From contig NZ_FWER01000001.1 of NCBI RefSeq assembly GCF_900169785.1, positions 125,765 to 189,764 of the forward strand: DNA of 64,000 nt. Reading direction: 5' to 3'. The translations under genes were made by a program, and so were the position numbers. A model generated the notes under the pieces. That model was not told the origin of the DNA. It ran no database searches and saw only the letters and a program-made list of their open reading frames with translations. This document shows, piece by piece, positions 17,715-25,877 of this stretch (positions within the stretch are counted from its first letter, which is position 1; the number at the start of each line of letters is the position of its first letter). This DNA is from Rhizobium sullae. Lineage in GTDB: Bacteria; Pseudomonadota; Alphaproteobacteria; Rhizobiales; Rhizobiaceae.

Positions 17715-19547
17715 ATGGCGCGCATGAGCACCAATCCGACGACTCCGCTGTCCCATATCCGCAATTTCTCGATCGTGGCCCACATCGACCACGGCAAATC
17801 GACGCTTGCCGACCGCCTGATCCAGACAACCGGCGGCCTTGCCGAGCGCGAAATGTCCGAGCAGGTGCTGGACAATATGGATATCGAGCGCGAGCGCGGC
17901 ATCACCATCAAGGCGCAGACCGTGCGCCTGCACTACAAGGCGAAGGACGGCGAGACCTATATCCTGAATCTCATCGACACGCCCGGCCACGTTGACTTCG
18001 CCTACGAAGTCTCGCGGTCGCTGTCGGCCTGCGAGGGTTCGCTGCTCGTCGTCGACGCGAGCCAGGGCGTCGAAGCCCAGACACTCGCCAACGTCTATCA
18101 GGCGATCGACAACAACCACGAGCTCGTCACCGTTCTTAACAAGATCGACCTGCCGGCGGCAGAACCTGAGCGCATCAAGGAGCAGATCGAGGAAGTGATC
18201 GGCATCGATGCTTCCGAGGCGGTACTGATTTCTGCCAAGACCGGGCTCGGCATTCCCGATGTGCTGGAAGCAATCGTTAACAAGCTGCCGGCGCCGAAGA
18301 GCCCGGGCGGCGAAAAGGCGCCGCTGAAGGCACTGCTCGTCGACAGCTGGTACGATGCCTATCTCGGCGTCATGGTCCTGGTGCGCGTCATCGACGGCGT
18401 TCTGACCAAAGGCCAGACGATCCGGATGATGGGCACGGGGGCCAAGTATCAGGTGGAGCGCGTCGGCGTACTGACGCCGAAGATGGTCAATGTCGATTCC
18501 CTTGGCCCTGGCGAAATCGGCTTTATCACCGGCAGCATCAAGGAAGTGGCCGATACCCGCGTCGGAGATACGATCACCGAGGACAAGCGACCGACGGCGG
18601 AAGCGCTGCCGGGTTTCAAGCCGGCCCAGCCCGTCGTCTTCTGCGGACTCTTCCCGGTCGATGCCGCCGATTTCGAGAATCTGCGCGCCGCAATGGGCAA
18701 GCTGCGCCTCAACGACGCCTCCTTCTCCTTCGAGATGGAATCCTCCGCGGCGCTCGGCTTCGGCTTCCGTTGCGGCTTCCTCGGCTTGCTTCATCTCGAA
18801 ATCATCCAGGAGCGCCTGGAACGCGAGTTCGACCTCGACCTCATCGCGACGGCGCCTTCCGTTGTCTACAAGATGTACATGACCGACGGTACGGAACGCG
18901 AGCTGCACAATCCCGCCGACATGCCGGATGTCGTGAAGATCTCCGAGATCCACGAGCCCTGGATCAGGGCCACGATCCTGACGCCGGACGATTATCTCGG
19001 CGGCATCCTGAAGCTCTGCCAGGACCGGCGGGGCATCCAGATCGAACTTACCTATGTCGGCACGCGCGCGATGCTGACATACGATCTGCCGCTCAATGAA
19101 GTTGTCTTTGATTTCTACGACCGGCTGAAGTCGATCTCGAAGGGCTACGCCTCCTTCGACTATGCGCTGACCGACCACCGCGAAGGCAATCTCGTGAAGA
19201 TGTCGATCCTCGTCAACGGCGAGCCGGTCGACGCCCTGTCGATGATGGTGCACCGGATGGCGGCCGAAAAGCGCGGCCGCGACATGTGCGAGAAGCTCAA
19301 GGAGCTGATCCCGAAGCACATGTTCAAGATCCCGATCCAGGCCGCGATCGGCGGCAACGTCATTGCCCGCGAAACCATCTCCGCGCTGCGCAAAGACGTG
19401 ACCGCCAAGTGCTACGGCGGCGACGCCACCCGCAAGCGCAAGCTGCTCGACAAGCAGAAGGCGGGCAAGAAGCGCATGCGCCAGTTCGGCAAGGTGGAAA
19501 TCCCGCAGGAGGCGTTTATTGCGGCGCTGAAAATGGGCGACGAGTAA
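17715..19547 (+). CDS. lepA: Elongation factor 4 (back-translocating GTPase LepA)
   Basis: 610 residues from ATG 17715 ([19 protein letters not shown]), with an in-frame ATG at 17724 as an alternative; the long 5' extension of the frame is not LepA. GTPase motifs are clear: G1 [10 protein letters not shown]3 DTPGHVDF, G4 NKIDLPAA. Domain II, the EF-G-like domains III and V, and the LepA-specific C-terminal domain ending [11 protein letters not shown] follow. It acts on ribosomes, helping stalled or mis-translocated complexes and initiation. It is divergent from the XRE-cupin regulator. A perfect inverted repeat lies just downstream. Confidence 0.97.
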   Translation: MARMSTNPTTPLSHIRNFSIVAHIDHGKSTLADRLIQTTGGLAEREMSEQVLDNMDIERERGITIKAQTVRLHYKAKDGETYILNLIDTPGHVDFAYEVSRSLSACEGSLLVVDASQGVEAQTLANVYQAIDNNHELVTVLNKIDLPAAEPERIKEQIEEVIGIDASEAVLISAKTGLGIPDVLEAIVNKLPAPKSPGGEKAPLKALLVDSWYDAYLGVMVLVRVIDGVLTKGQTIRMMGTGAKYQVERVGVLTPKMVNVDSLGPGEIGFITGSIKEVADTRVGDTITEDKRPTAEALPGFKPAQPVVFCGLFPVDAADFENLRAAMGKLRLNDASFSFEMESSAALGFGFRCGFLGLLHLEIIQERLEREFDLDLIATAPSVVYKMYMTDGTERELHNPADMPDVVKISEIHEPWIRATILTPDDYLGGILKLCQDRRGIQIELTYVGTRAMLTYDLPLNEVVFDFYDRLKSISKGYASFDYALTDHREGNLVKMSILVNGEPVDALSMMVHRMAAEKRGRDMCEKLKELIPKHMFKIPIQAAIGGNVIARETISALRKDVTAKCYGGDATRKRKLLDKQKAGKKRMRQFGKVEIPQEAFIAALKMGDE

Positions 19548-19563
19548 AGCCTTCTCCTTCGAA

Positions 19564-19590
19564 GTTATGCGCATGTTGTATGCGCATAAC
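19564..19590. repeat. Perfect 11-bp inverted repeat downstream of lepA
   Basis: GTTATGCGCAT, a GTTGT loop, then ATGCGCATAAC form a perfect hairpin 16 bases after the lepA stop. No T run follows on either strand, so it is not a textbook intrinsic terminator. It may stabilise the lepA 3' end or be a protein site. The rest of 19591-19750 shows nothing recognisable. Confidence 0.7.
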
Positions 19591-19750
19591 ATAACGTCGA
19601 TGGACTACCGCCATGCGTCGACCCGGGAAGGGCCGCGCTTGGATTCAATTCAGTGCAAGTGTCAGAAATCGGCGACAGCCTCGCGGATCTTTCAGCGAGA
19701 GGCGACTAAATCACTGCCGCGCTGGATTTCCTGTTCCAAGGCTTCTAAGC

Positions 19751-20203
19751 CTATCCCCGCGCCATATACTCCTTGACTAACCCCTCGTAGGCATTCATTT
19801 CCGGCAGCGTTTCATAGCTATACACCGCGCCGGTTTCCGCAAATGACAGCTTCTCCCTTGTCCAAGTCTCGATGAAGGGCGTGAACCAGCTTGCATCATC
19901 CAGCATGGTGGCGCGCAGATTGACGAACCAGTCCATGCCTTCCGGACGGGTGAACATCCAGCTCATGCAGTGCGGGCAGAAATAATGTTTTGTCACGCCA
20001 TGCAAACCGCCGATGACGGGCTCGCCTCGAGTGACTTCGAAGCCTTCCGCCGGAATCGCGGCGCTCAGAGAATAGGCGCTAGACGACATTTTCTGGCAGC
20101 CGGTGCAGTGGCACGCCATGGTCAGCAGCGGCTTTGCGCTTACCTTCAACCTCACCCGGCCGCAACGGCAGCCGCCTTCCCATGGCAAATTCTTGTTGAT
20201 CAT
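19751..20203 (-). CDS. GFA/CENP-V family zinc protein
   Basis: 150 residues from ATG 20203 with an excellent GGGAGGAGAACCCG leader. Zinc-binding cysteine motifs typical of the glutathione-dependent formaldehyde-activating (GFA) fold are present: CRCGRV (about 12-17), CHCTGC (about 31-36) and a later CPHC (about 78-81). Most GFA-family proteins do not act on formaldehyde, and their reactions are unknown. It stands between lepA and an acetyltransferase with no obvious functional partner. Confidence 0.87.
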   Translation of the reverse strand: MINKNLPWEGGCRCGRVRLKVSAKPLLTMACHCTGCQKMSSSAYSLSAAIPAEGFEVTRGEPVIGGLHGVTKHYFCPHCMSWMFTRPEGMDWFVNLRATMLDDASWFTPFIETWTREKLSFAETGAVYSYETLPEMNAYEGLVKEYMARG

Positions 20204-20339
20204 CGGGTTCTCCTCCCTGTTCGCCGTTGATCTAGCGTCATCTGCCGTCAATCAAGATCAGTGCGCGCTTGCAACTGGCTTCGCGACCGGCACTGCGCGT
20301 TCTCCCCTCCACCAGGGAAAGGCGAAAAAGAGAAGGCGC

Positions 20340-20888
20340 TTATGTTCTGCCATGTATCCGCGCCGGATTGCCGGTGACCGTCGCACCGGCCGGCACATCT
20401 TTCGTCACAACTGCGCCCGCGCCGACGATCGCGCCGTCCCCAACCGACACGCCGAGGATAATCGCACCGCCGCCGATCCAGACATCTTCGCCGATCATCA
20501 CCGGCCGCGCCATCTCGATCCCGGCTTTGCGAAGAGCGACGTCCTTGTGATGCTCGGCACAATAAATATGCACGCCCGGCCCCAGCATGGACCGATCGCC
20601 GATCACCACTGTTCCCGAATCGAGGATGGCGCAACCTGCATTGAGGTAGACGCGACTGCCGAGGGTTATGTTCACGCCATAGGAACAATGGAACGGCGCC
20701 TCGATGAAAGCGTCGGCAGGCGCCTTCGCGAGCAGCGCCGCCAGCGCTGGCGCGATGCTGCCGCGTTCATCCGGCAGCATCGTGTTGTGCTGGTGAACGG
20801 CGTTGCGCGCCAGCTGCCGCAACGCCTCGAGTTCGCCATCGAGGCAGCAATACCATTCACCGGCCGCCATCTTCTCCCGCTCCCTCAT
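20340..20888 (-). CDS. Hexapeptide-repeat O-acetyltransferase (maltose/NodL-like)
   Basis: 182 residues from ATG 20888, preceded by CGGAGAGACAG; the upstream open frame is not conserved-looking. An N-terminal Mac domain (about 1-60, [15 protein letters not shown]) is followed by a left-handed beta helix of hexapeptide repeats (about 70-180), with the catalytic-type His in AEHHKD and the C-terminal VTGNPARI motif. The family acetylates maltose, galactosides or Nod factors; nothing here favours one. It probably forms a trimer in the cytoplasm. It appears to be a single-gene unit. Confidence 0.88.
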   Translation of the reverse strand: MREREKMAAGEWYCCLDGELEALRQLARNAVHQHNTMLPDERGSIAPALAALLAKAPADAFIEAPFHCSYGVNITLGSRVYLNAGCAILDSGTVVIGDRSMLGPGVHIYCAEHHKDVALRKAGIEMARPVMIGEDVWIGGGAIILGVSVGDGAIVGAGAVVTKDVPAGATVTGNPARIHGRT

Positions 20889-21062
20889 CTGTCTCTCCGA
20901 TGTTGGCCGCCTGCGTGTTAAGCGGATTTTGCCGCGAGAAGCGGGGCACCCGCGATGCCCCAGCTGACCTGCAACATGAAGATGTGACGGCCTGTCGACG
21001 CAAGCCGGGCGTTGCGAAGCGGCCACGAAGGTCCTAAATCAAACCTGAAAAGGAGCCCACCG

Positions 21063-21356
21063 ATGACCGAAAAAGCCCGTGTAACGATCCTCTACTGCAC
21101 CCAATGCAATTGGCTGCTGCGCGCCGGCTGGATGGCGCAGGAACTACTGCACACATTTTCGGACAGCCTCGCCGAAGTGGCGCTCGTTCCCGGCACGGGC
21201 GGCAATTTCGAGATCCGTGTCAACGGCGACCTCATCTGGGAACGCAACCGCGACGGCGGTTTTCCAGGACCGAAGGAGCTCAAGCAGCGGGTGCGGGACA
21301 TCATCGAGCCCGGCCGCGATCTCGGCCACGCCGACCGGGTTTCGCTGGAGAGCTGA
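21063..21356 (+). CDS. SelT/SelW/SelH-type Rdx selenoprotein-family protein (Cys form)
   Basis: 97 residues from ATG 21063 with AAAGGAG upstream. A thioredoxin-like fold is suggested by the N-terminal strand and a redox motif Cys12-x-x-Cys15 in LYCTQCNW. In animal homologues the second position is often selenocysteine; here both are cysteine. GTGGNFEIRVNGDLIWER is the usual central strand pair. Its role in bacteria is not known beyond presumed thiol redox work. It is convergent with the secreted proline-rich protein gene, three bases apart. Confidence 0.85.
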   Translation: MTEKARVTILYCTQCNWLLRAGWMAQELLHTFSDSLAEVALVPGTGGNFEIRVNGDLIWERNRDGGFPGPKELKQRVRDIIEPGRDLGHADRVSLES

Positions 21357-21359
21357 CAC

Positions 21360-21779
21360 TCAATCGAAGGGCGAATTGCAGGTCTTGTAGATGCCCTCGT
21401 AGGTCACGAAACGATCGGTCCGCGGATTGTAGGTCCGGTACTGATTTCGGCACCATTCGACATGCATATCTTTCGCTGGCGGACGTATCCGACGGATCGG
21501 CGGCGGATCATAGGAGAGCTGCGGCCTGGGCTGGGCGCGCGGCTGGTAATAGGTCGGCCCTCTCGCTCCCGGCGGTCGATAGTTTGGCTGGATATAGGAA
21601 GGGCGGTGCCACTGCTGGGGCCCGAAGCCGAAGCAGCCGCGATAATCGCAATAGGTCGACTGCACATTGATGATCGCCGGATTGCGCGGCGGTGGCGGCA
21701 CGAGCGGAGGCGCGGCACCGGCTGCAAGGGGCACAAAACCGATGACGAAGCCAAAGATGATCGTTCGAAGCGCAGACAT
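21360..21779 (-). CDS. Secreted proline-rich BA14K-like protein
   Basis: 139 residues from ATG 21779 with AAAGGA upstream. A signal peptide (about 1-22, ending AAGAAPP) leads into a low-complexity Pro/Arg/Tyr-rich stretch (about 22-95). The C-terminus has MHVEWCRNQYRTYNPRTDRF then YEGIYKTC, resembling the BA14K repeat found in Brucella and rhizobial surface proteins. BA14K itself has lectin-like and immunoreactive properties; the function here is unknown. Two cysteines in the BA14K part may form a disulfide. Confidence 0.65.
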   Translation of the reverse strand: MSALRTIIFGFVIGFVPLAAGAAPPLVPPPPRNPAIINVQSTYCDYRGCFGFGPQQWHRPSYIQPNYRPPGARGPTYYQPRAQPRPQLSYDPPPIRRIRPPAKDMHVEWCRNQYRTYNPRTDRFVTYEGIYKTCNSPFD

Positions 21780-21943
21780 CACTGATTCCTTTCTGCTGCT
21801 GCAGATATAGAACAACCGCCGCCGCATGGCATCCACTACAGGATCGAAAGCCGTTCAGTTCGGCGTGATCGCCCCAACCCGGCTTCTTCGGGAAACGTAT
21901 CCGCTCTTTTTTGCCGACTGTCAGGAAAACTTCAAAAACCCGG

Positions 21944-21972
21944 TTGACAGCAAAGAGCCACCCCCGTACATG
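21944..21972 (+). promoter_or_regulatory. Candidate sigma-70 promoter of tRNA-Leu
   Basis: TTGACA (21944-21949) and TACATG (21967-21972) are separated by 17 bases, and transcription would start just before the tRNA at 21983. The perfect -35 and the distance to the tRNA make this the likely promoter. Confidence 0.5.
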
Positions 21973-21982
21973 GCTCTCCGTC

Positions 21983-22069
21983 GCCCAGATGGCGGAATTG
22001 GTAGACGCGCCAGCTTCAGGTGCTGGTACCCGAAAGGGTGTGGAGGTTCGAGTCCTCTTCTGGGCACCA
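21983..22069 (+). tRNA. tRNA-Leu (CAG)
   Basis: An 87-base class II tRNA with a long variable arm. The acceptor stem GCCCAGA pairs with TCTGGGC, and CCA is encoded. The anticodon CAG is at 22017-22019 in AGCTTCAGGTGCT, and the T-loop GGTTCGAGTCC is standard. It reads CUG leucine codons, which are very common in this high-GC genome. No integrase or attachment repeat is seen next to it. Confidence 0.97.
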
Positions 22070-22135
22070 TTCCATTTCCAAGATAGCAAAAGAGCCGATG
22101 CCAACGGCCACGGTCTCGTGACCGCCGCTGTCTTA

Positions 22136-22771
22136 TTACCACTTCAGATATCGTGATCCGATTAGCGCGCCGAGGGCGGTGACTGCGGCGATTGCCGTGG
22201 TGTACCAGACCGCGAGAAACAGTGGGCTGTCGTCCGGGCAATGCCAGGCGTAAAGCGCTGCCGCTATGCCGCCAGCGGCGAGGCCTGCGGCCGCGCCGGC
22301 AAGGGTTGGGCGTTCCGGAGCGCCGTTTTTCAGTGCCCAGAGGAACCCGGCAAGCGGCGCAAACGAGAGGATCGAGATGAAGAACAGGCAGAAGCCTGCG
22401 TTGCGGCCGAGCATTGCGGTTTCCCATGCATCCTGCGGAATGGCCATCAATTCGGCTGCAGTGCCTGCCGCGAGCAGGATTAGCGGTACGAACAGTGCTA
22501 GGCTTGAAAGCCTCAGCGACACGGCCGGCCGGCCAATGCGAAAGACAAGCCCGCAAGCGGTGACGGCGAGCGTCAGGGTCACGAACATCTTGAAGAGCAC
22601 GCGTGCGGTTTCGATTGCGCTTGCCATGTCGTGGCGGATACCGACTGCCGACAAAAACAACGCTGCAGAGACGGCGACGCCGATCAGCAGCCCACCCATG
22701 AGCACGGGGCCGAGCCGCGTGCGGACAGGCGCGTCTTGTGCCAGGAGGCTGATCAGGTCATCGGTCTTCAC
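22136..22771 (-). CDS. NrsF-type anti-sigma factor (DUF1109)
   Basis: 211 residues from GTG 22771, which has CGGAG eight bases upstream and gives the family N-terminus (M)KTDDLISLLAQ. Six predicted membrane helices and cysteines in the membrane part (in TACGLVF, AGFCLFF and the conserved-looking WHCPDDSPLFLAVWY segment) match NrsF. In Caulobacter, NrsF holds the ECF sigma factor SigF at the membrane until heavy metal or oxidative stress acts on the cysteines. It overlaps the end of the upstream ECF sigma gene by 14 bases, so the pair is coupled. Confidence 0.85.
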   Translation of the reverse strand: MKTDDLISLLAQDAPVRTRLGPVLMGGLLIGVAVSAALFLSAVGIRHDMASAIETARVLFKMFVTLTLAVTACGLVFRIGRPAVSLRLSSLALFVPLILLAAGTAAELMAIPQDAWETAMLGRNAGFCLFFISILSFAPLAGFLWALKNGAPERPTLAGAAAGLAAGGIAAALYAWHCPDDSPLFLAVWYTTAIAAVTALGALIGSRYLKW

Positions 22772-23324
22772 TCGTCTCACTCCGGTATAACGCCGCCAGC
22801 GACTTCAGCGCACGGTGCAGCGCAACGCGCACCGCACCTTCGCTCATTTTCAGCCTTTCGGCCGTTTCGCGAACACCTGCTCCCTCGATCGAAATCGAGC
22901 GCACGATATCACGCTGCGGATCGTTCAGGCGCTTCAACATATGTTCGGCATCGAGCCGATCCAAATTGCCCGCCTGTTCTTCCGCTTCGAGCGTTGCCAT
23001 CACGTCATCGATCGGCACATCGACGTGACGGCCGCGGCGGCGCAGGCTGTCAATCAGCTTATTGCGCACGATCGTCGACAGCCAAGGACCGATCGGGCGC
23101 GCCGGATCCCAGGTTCCGCGCTTCAGGTGAACGGCCAGCAGCACCTCCTGCACGACGTCTTCCGCCTCGCTTGCCGCCGCGCCGAACTGGTCGCAGCGTC
23201 TGCGGGCCATGGCGCGTAAATGAGGTGTCACAGCGGAAAGAAAGCGGTGATAGGCCTGCGCATCGCCACCCATGGCGCTACGCATCCAGCCTGCCCATTC
23301 CTCTTCCCGCGCCGAATATCTCAC
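22758..23324 (-). CDS. ECF RNA polymerase sigma factor (SigF-like)
   Basis: 188 residues from GTG 23324, nine bases after GAGGA; a GTG nine codons further upstream has no ribosome site. Region 2 (about 20-85) includes SEAEDVVQEVLLAVH and the -10-recognition helix. Region 4 (about 125-180) includes the HTH ETAERLKMSEGAVRVALHRA. No region 3 is present, as in group IV sigma factors. It is cotranscribed with an NrsF-like anti-sigma gene, as Caulobacter sigF is with nrsF, so a metal or oxidative stress regulon is likely. ECF loci often autoregulate, but I could not fix the promoter. Confidence 0.9.
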   Translation of the reverse strand: MRYSAREEEWAGWMRSAMGGDAQAYHRFLSAVTPHLRAMARRRCDQFGAAASEAEDVVQEVLLAVHLKRGTWDPARPIGPWLSTIVRNKLIDSLRRRGRHVDVPIDDVMATLEAEEQAGNLDRLDAEHMLKRLNDPQRDIVRSISIEGAGVRETAERLKMSEGAVRVALHRALKSLAALYRSETSEDR

Positions 23325-23730
23325 CCGACATCTTCCTCTACGAGAGGGCACACATTTTTGTTACCGGCCGTTCGAAATTATTTTCGCCACACCCAGAGAG
23401 CGTCGCTCTCAGGCGTTTTTCTCCCGCAATCGCGCAAACGGCAAGCCCGGCCGGCGAAAAAGTGCTCGGCTAAGGCTGCAAGATGTGCGGCGAGTCACGG
23501 ATCGATAAACGCCACCGATATTCCGCCTGGAACGGGTGGACTGCATTTTTCGCTTACCTGCCAGGGGGTCGACCTCGGTTTCTCGTCATGACGCTCGTGA
23601 TCGAAATCTTCGTCTATCCCGACGCACGGCACCTGGGCCGTCTGCTTCCTGGTCATCATCGCAGGCGGACCGGGACTCCTCTCAGTCGATCACTTCATCG
23701 TGCGGCATTTTTCCTGCATGGCACGAGGTG
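23325..23730. other. Intergenic stretch without a recognisable gene
   Basis: About 400 bases upstream of the ECF sigma gene and beyond the 3' end of the secreted 110-residue protein gene. Open frames here have no ribosome sites or family resemblance. It should contain the sigma-factor promoter close to 23340-23420. No convincing hairpin or repeat was seen. Confidence 0.4.
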
Positions 23731-24063
23731 TCAGCGCACAGGCTGATAGTGGCCTCTCGCTGGCACCTGCGTGCCCTGGCTCACATAGCCGTCACGATCG
23801 CACACATAGACGATGGTCGGCATGCCGCCGGAGCGGAAAATCCAGTCCCCATTGCGGCGGATGCCGCGCGTTTCGGTGCGGCAGGCATATTTCTCCTCAT
23901 CCTTCTTGTCCGGCTGAGACTTGACACCGGGGAGATCGGGATAGGGATAGAGCGGCTGAACGTCTGCTTTTCCCGCACGATTCCAATCCGTTGCAAAAGC
24001 CGGTTCGGCAATCAGACTGCTGGCAACAGAAAGGGCAGCGAGCAAGATTGGCAGGGATCGCAT
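23731..24063 (-). CDS. Small secreted protein of unknown function
   Basis: 110 residues beginning MRSLPILLAALSVASSLIAE, a signal peptide cleaved near AFA-TDW. The mature protein of about 85 residues is polar, with two cysteines (YACRTETRG and VYVCDRDG) that could form a disulfide, and segments RRNGDWIFRSGGMPTIVYV and GYVSQGTQVPARGHY. I recognise no family. AAAGG lies nine bases before the ATG. It lies upstream of the ECF sigma/anti-sigma pair in the same orientation, with about 400 bases between, so it may or may not belong to that system. Confidence 0.65.
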   Translation of the reverse strand: MRSLPILLAALSVASSLIAEPAFATDWNRAGKADVQPLYPYPDLPGVKSQPDKKDEEKYACRTETRGIRRNGDWIFRSGGMPTIVYVCDRDGYVSQGTQVPARGHYQPVR

Positions 24064-24178
24064 ATCGGTGGCCTTTCATTGCCGGACGGACGCCAGTGGC
24101 GTTCACCTTCGGATTTAGGAAGCGGCCCGGCGGTGATCAAGCTTTTGACAGCAAGAGCAACGACAGATCGATCCGGCC

Positions 24179-25771
24179 CTAGGCTTCTCGGCGGAAATAG
24201 CCTCGGACGAGCGGATGCGCGAAGAGGCTTGCAAGGATCGCAATCGCAGCGCCGGCGGCAAAGCCGGCGAAGAGCCCGCCGATAACGCCGGCCGCCAGCA
24301 GAACCTTCTTGCCGGGACCGTCCGGTTTCGTTGGCGGTTCGGCTTCCGAAATGACGCGGATGTTGCTCTGAGGTAGGTTCTGTTCCTCGGTCGTCTGGCT
24401 GGAGCGCTTCAGAACGGTCTCGTAGATTTCGCGGGCGGCCGTCGCCTTGCGCTGCAGTTCGTTGAGTTCGACCTGCTTGTCAGATGTGGTCGCCTGCAGC
24501 GCCTTTTGAATGTTCAGTTCCTTGGCGATCGCGTCCTCGGCTTTCTTCGCCTGGTCGTAATCGGCGCGCGCCGAGGTCACCATGCGCTGCAATTCACCCT
24601 TTATCTCGCCCGAAATACTCTGCAGCGACGAGCGGGCGGCCTGCAGCCGCGGATGCCGGGCGCCCATCTGGCTCTCGAGGCTGCCGACAATTGCGGCCTG
24701 CGTAGCATATTGCTGTCGAAGGCTCGCGAGCGACGAGTTCACCGAATTGCGGTCCGTCTGGCTGTTGGCGACAATATCCTCAAAGCTCATGTTCGCGGCC
24801 GCATCCGCGCGAGCCTTGGCCTGGATGGTCTTTTCCTGTGCGGTCAGCAAAAGCGTATTCAACGACGCAAGGCGCTGGTCGGAGATCAGATTGCCCTCCG
24901 TTGCCGCCATGTCGTTGTCGGCGCGGAAGGTTTCGACGGCTTGCTCGGCCTCCTGCACCTTCTGGCGCAGATCGTTCAGGCGAACATCAAGCGTTGCAGT
25001 GGTATTTTCGTATAGACCGGTCGAGGCACTGCTTTCCTCCTGCATGAAGGAAGTCACGACCTGGTTTGCAAGCTTGGCGGATTTCTCCGGATTGTTCGTT
25101 ACCGCCGTCAAGGATACGACATAGGTGCTGCTCTGCCGGGTGATCGTAAGCGCCTTCTGCAATGCACTGACCACGGCCGCATCGTCGCTCCGGCCGCCGT
25201 TGAATTCCGGATCCTGCGCAAGCTTCATGGTATCGGCAACCCGGCGCAACACATTGCCGGACATCAGGATCTGCACCTGGCTGTCGATCATCGACGAGAT
25301 CATCTCCGGCGAGATCGCCGATGACTGCGGCGCCGGATCAGCAAGGCCGATCTGGCGCGGATCGAAATAAAGGCTTGTGCTCGCGGTGAATTTCTGTGGC
25401 AGCGACGGCAGCAGGGCTCCGCCCGCCAATGCGCCGAGCACGGCAAGACCGAGAACAATCAGCCTTCTGTTCCAGATTGCAAAAATGATCGATCGCGTAT
25501 CAAGAAGCGGCGCGTCGGGATCGACGGAAACCGGTGCCGGACGGACAACGTCGCGCTCCGGCTGCGGTGGCAAAGGCGGCGGCTGGTCGCGCAGATCTCT
25601 TTCCGGGGGAGCGGGCGACTGCTGTGCTTCCGGCTCGAAAACAGGCCTTGCGAAGTCGCCAGGTCTCAAGACTGGCGTGCGCGCAGGAGAGCTTTCCGGC
25701 GCGGTTGGCGCAGGCTCGTAGCTTCGCCAGCTAGGCAGCCGGCTGACTCTGTTCCTGTCGAATTGGCTCAT
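24179..25771 (-). CDS. Wzz/GumC-type polysaccharide chain-length/export protein without kinase domain
   Basis: 530 residues from ATG 25771; a GTG two codons earlier is also possible. A proline-rich cytoplasmic N-terminus (about 15-90) leads to membrane helix 1 (about 105-125), then a large periplasmic region with a Wzz domain (from about 130), long coiled-coil helices (about 250-330 and 370-445) and a second membrane helix (about 490-515). The usual GNVR-like signature lies near the end (PTKPDGPGKKVL). No Walker motifs follow, so there is no BY-kinase domain as in ExoP. It would control chain length or export of a polysaccharide in the inner membrane. It is divergent from the GH5 and polymerase genes. 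Confidence 0.87.
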   Translation of the reverse strand: MSQFDRNRVSRLPSWRSYEPAPTAPESSPARTPVLRPGDFARPVFEPEAQQSPAPPERDLRDQPPPLPPQPERDVVRPAPVSVDPDAPLLDTRSIIFAIWNRRLIVLGLAVLGALAGGALLPSLPQKFTASTSLYFDPRQIGLADPAPQSSAISPEMISSMIDSQVQILMSGNVLRRVADTMKLAQDPEFNGGRSDDAAVVSALQKALTITRQSSTYVVSLTAVTNNPEKSAKLANQVVTSFMQEESSASTGLYENTTATLDVRLNDLRQKVQEAEQAVETFRADNDMAATEGNLISDQRLASLNTLLLTAQEKTIQAKARADAAANMSFEDIVANSQTDRNSVNSSLASLRQQYATQAAIVGSLESQMGARHPRLQAARSSLQSISGEIKGELQRMVTSARADYDQAKKAEDAIAKELNIQKALQATTSDKQVELNELQRKATAAREIYETVLKRSSQTTEEQNLPQSNIRVISEAEPPTKPDGPGKKVLLAAGVIGGLFAGFAAGAAIAILASLFAHPLVRGYFRREA

Positions 25772-25837
25772 AGACACACTCGTGACCCGCCGACGCAGAC
25801 CTTTGGCGGAGGCAGATCAACTTTAGAAATCCTTAGC

Positions 25838-25850
25838 TAACGGAGCGTTA
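25838..25850. promoter_or_regulatory. Palindrome TAACG-N3-CGTTA between wzz-like and GH5 genes
   Basis: TAACGGAGCGTTA is an inverted repeat lying 28 bases before the GH5 start in the divergent promoter region. It is also a seven-of-eight match to TTAA-N7-TTAA. The same half-sites with the same spacing occur at 41363-41375. The binding protein is unknown. Confidence 0.35.
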
Positions 25851-25877
25851 AGATACCCTACCCGATATTGCCGGAAC

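Noticed and set aside
17613..19592. A 659-codon open frame on the minus strand opposite lepA
   Set aside because: It mirrors lepA codon by codon in a high-GC gene, has no family resemblance or ribosome site, and lepA is certain.
21983..22069. tRNA-Leu as an integration site for a genomic island
   Set aside because: No integrase gene, direct repeat of the tRNA end or compositional change is seen on either side; neighbours look like core genes.
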